Shown one piece after another: positions 62,668 through 64,000 of a stretch of DNA of 64,000 bases. Origin of the DNA: CAZTPJ01 sp964614515 (lineage in GTDB: Bacteria; Planctomycetota; Phycisphaerae; Phycisphaerales; UBA1924); the NCBI GenBank assembly GCA_964614515.1, contig CAZTPJ010000004.1:18303-82302 (forward strand). Reading direction: 5' to 3'. The position numbers were made by a program, and so were the translations under genes. Every line of letters starts with the position of its first letter. Positions within the stretch are counted from its first letter, which is position 1. Below the pieces are notes generated by a model, which had not been told where the DNA came from, did no database searches, and was given only the letters and a program-made list of their open reading frames with translations.

Positions 62668-63291
62668 TTATGAGACTTCGCTTCGCCTACGCCGCCAACC
62701 CATAGCCGCGCCACAAGCCAACAGAAACGCCCCGGACGGCGCGGGGATGACTTGAATCACGGCCGAGCCGTCGCGGAACTGGTTGAGGGGGATGAGGTCA
62801 ATCGTGTTGAGCGTCGCTTGCGGGTTCTCATAGACGTGAAACCAACGCGTGTTGTTCGTCTCCAGCATCACACGCCGCGGGCTGAAGTCACTGGTGGTCC
62901 AAGTGGCTTCCCAGATGGCAAGAGGGTTGGAACTGTTGGCGATGCAGCCAAGGATGTTCGACTGGCCAAACTGCACCTCATAGGCACCTCCGTTCAGGAG
63001 AATGCCCGGATTGGCCAAGGTTGCGCATGGTTGGCGTAATGGATAGGGCAACCGAACATCGTGGAGTTCGCTGTTCGAATCAGTGGAAGTCAAGTCGAAC
63101 TTTCCGAGGGCGAAAGCCCAATACAGCGATGGAAAATACGCTGAAACGCGCACCGTTATCGACGGGTTCGTCGGCGATACAGGCAAACCGACGACTTCAA
63201 CCAGCCACCCGCCCATTTGGCCCTGGCCGAATGTGGCACCGGCGAGGATAAGCGGCATCAACAACGCAGCCGTGAACCTTCCCACTGTCAT
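62668..63291 (-). CDS. Exported PEP-CTERM-like protein
   Basis: The 207-aa precursor has a signal peptide ending near GATFGQG, a beta-rich mature domain and a C-terminal sorting tail: PAPSGAFLLACGAAMGWRRRR (from IPAPSG to the Arg cluster), a PEP-CTERM/MYXO-style signal with hydrophobic stretch and Arg cluster. It is likely processed by an exosortase-type enzyme and displayed on the surface. GGAGGG lies six bases before the ATG at 63291. An in-frame ATG at 63309 is less likely. Confidence 0.75.
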   Translation of the reverse strand: MTVGRFTAALLMPLILAGATFGQGQMGGWLVEVVGLPVSPTNPSITVRVSAYFPSLYWAFALGKFDLTSTDSNSELHDVRLPYPLRQPCATLANPGILLNGGAYEVQFGQSNILGCIANSSNPLAIWEATWTTSDFSPRRVMLETNNTRWFHVYENPQATLNTIDLIPLNQFRDGSAVIQVIPAPSGAFLLACGAAMGWRRRRSEVS

Positions 63292-63396
63292 CTTGTGCCC
63301 TCCCGGCAATTGGTGGCAACCATAACAAACACCACATCGTTTTCATGGTATCGCCTTCTGCCATCCGATACAAGTGTCTCAACGAGGAACTCATCC

Positions 63397-64000
63397 ATGA
63401 AGAACTGCTGGCAAGCGTTTCCCCTGGCAGCCTCCATGCTGACTTATGGGTATTCCGGCTTCGCGTTCGGTCAGCCTTCCTGCATGTTCGCTGCGCAGGA
63501 TCACATCGAGAACCCGTTGGGCTTCACGAATCACGGCGTGGCCGATGCGGAGATCGCCGTCGGCACGCAGCGGATTCTGACGTGCAGCAATTCTTGGCTA
63601 CGACTGCTCGACAAGAACGGCCAGCCTGCGCTTCCGCCGCAGATCCGGCAGGCGAGACTCGGCGAATACGACCCCGGGTCACTCCCGTATCCGTTCTTCT
63701 TTCCGCTCACTGCGCCTCAGAACCCGCAATTGCCACCGGTCATCGGCGATCCGATGGTCTACTTCGACTATGAAGATGAGCGATTTTGGGTTGTTGCAAT
63801 TGAGGGGAGATTCGAAACATCACCTCCAATCCCTTTCGATCACTCCATCGCGCACATCGCCGTGTCAACGAGCGCGACGCCGAGTGATTGGGACTCACTG
63901 GTTTCCAGTGGGATTCAACTTCGGTCATGGTGGAAGTACAACTACTGCCTGTGGACCAAGCCGCCGCTGACGGGGTGTTCCCACCTCCGGGGGTTCGGCC
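63397..64000 (+). CDS. Exported protein of unknown function, runs off the window end
   Basis: This reading frame starts at ATG 63397 (GAGGA upstream) and stays open for 201 codons to the end of the window, so it is partial at the 3' end. It has a signal peptide (MKNCWQAFPLAASMLTYGYS, cleaved near FAFGQ). The mature sequence includes VADAEIAVGTQRILTCSNSW, VYFDYEDERFWVVAIEG and IAVSTSATPSDWDSLV, a pattern seen in large secreted beta-propeller-like planctomycete proteins. It is divergent from the PEP-CTERM-like gene, with a 105-base shared promoter region between them. Confidence 0.7.
   Translation, partial: MKNCWQAFPLAASMLTYGYSGFAFGQPSCMFAAQDHIENPLGFTNHGVADAEIAVGTQRILTCSNSWLRLLDKNGQPALPPQIRQARLGEYDPGSLPYPFFFPLTAPQNPQLPPVIGDPMVYFDYEDERFWVVAIEGRFETSPPIPFDHSIAHIAVSTSATPSDWDSLVSSGIQLRSWWKYNYCLWTKPPLTGCSHLRGFG

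Overview
The window looks like chromosomal DNA from a planctomycete, most probably of the Phycisphaerae/Phycisphaerales. The base composition is very GC-rich. A secreted protein (59706-60575) ends in a doubled GPGV(C/L)DIFDFLCFGN motif that I associate with Phycisphaerales exported proteins, and a PEP-CTERM-like protein and a prepilin-type protein are also present. No rRNA, tRNA, IS element, phage gene or CRISPR array was seen. Two 10-N assembly gaps (1358-1367 and 31829-31838) interrupt genes.

Region 1 (1-3736): a prepilin-like protein and the DNA-uptake channel ComEC, whose frame is broken at the first N gap.

Region 2 (3784-52777, about 49 kb, all on + except one small lipoprotein): one long type VI secretion (T6SS) locus. 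Homologues of 12 of the 13 core components are clear: TssA, B, C, Hcp, E, F, G, ClpV, VgrG, K, L and M. A small lipoprotein in the right position may be the 13th, TssJ. TagF and TagJ are present. The order K-L-M-(TagF)-A-B-C-Hcp-TagJ-E-F-G-ClpV-VgrG resembles the Pseudomonas H1 cluster. Upstream lie a degenerate kinase-like protein, the TssJ candidate, and a 1448-aa membrane-spanning pseudokinase with a C-terminal FGE-sulfatase domain. A complete two-partner secretion pair is inserted between TagF and TssA: an FhaC/ShlB-type transporter and an exoprotein of about 3,290 aa with two internal repeat families. Downstream of VgrG is a cargo series: a beta-domain adaptor, a LysM/peptidoglycan-binding protein, a large protein with a metzincin-type zinc site, a beta-rich partner, a PAAR tip and an M16 peptidase.

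Region 3 (52799-64000): mixed housekeeping and surface genes on both strands. They include a PEGA lipoprotein and LptB, a secreted DUF4350-like protein, a shortened MnmE-like GTPase, a methyltransferase, a class III aminotransferase, an M20 peptidase, a dockerin-like secreted protein, small membrane proteins including a DUF456 protein, a PEP-CTERM-like protein, and an exported protein that runs off the end.

Most genes inside operons have Shine-Dalgarno sequences. Several genes that appear to begin transcription units instead have a -10-like hexamer only 7-11 nt before the start codon, which suggests leaderless mRNAs. All functions are inferred by reading the sequence; no database search was run.
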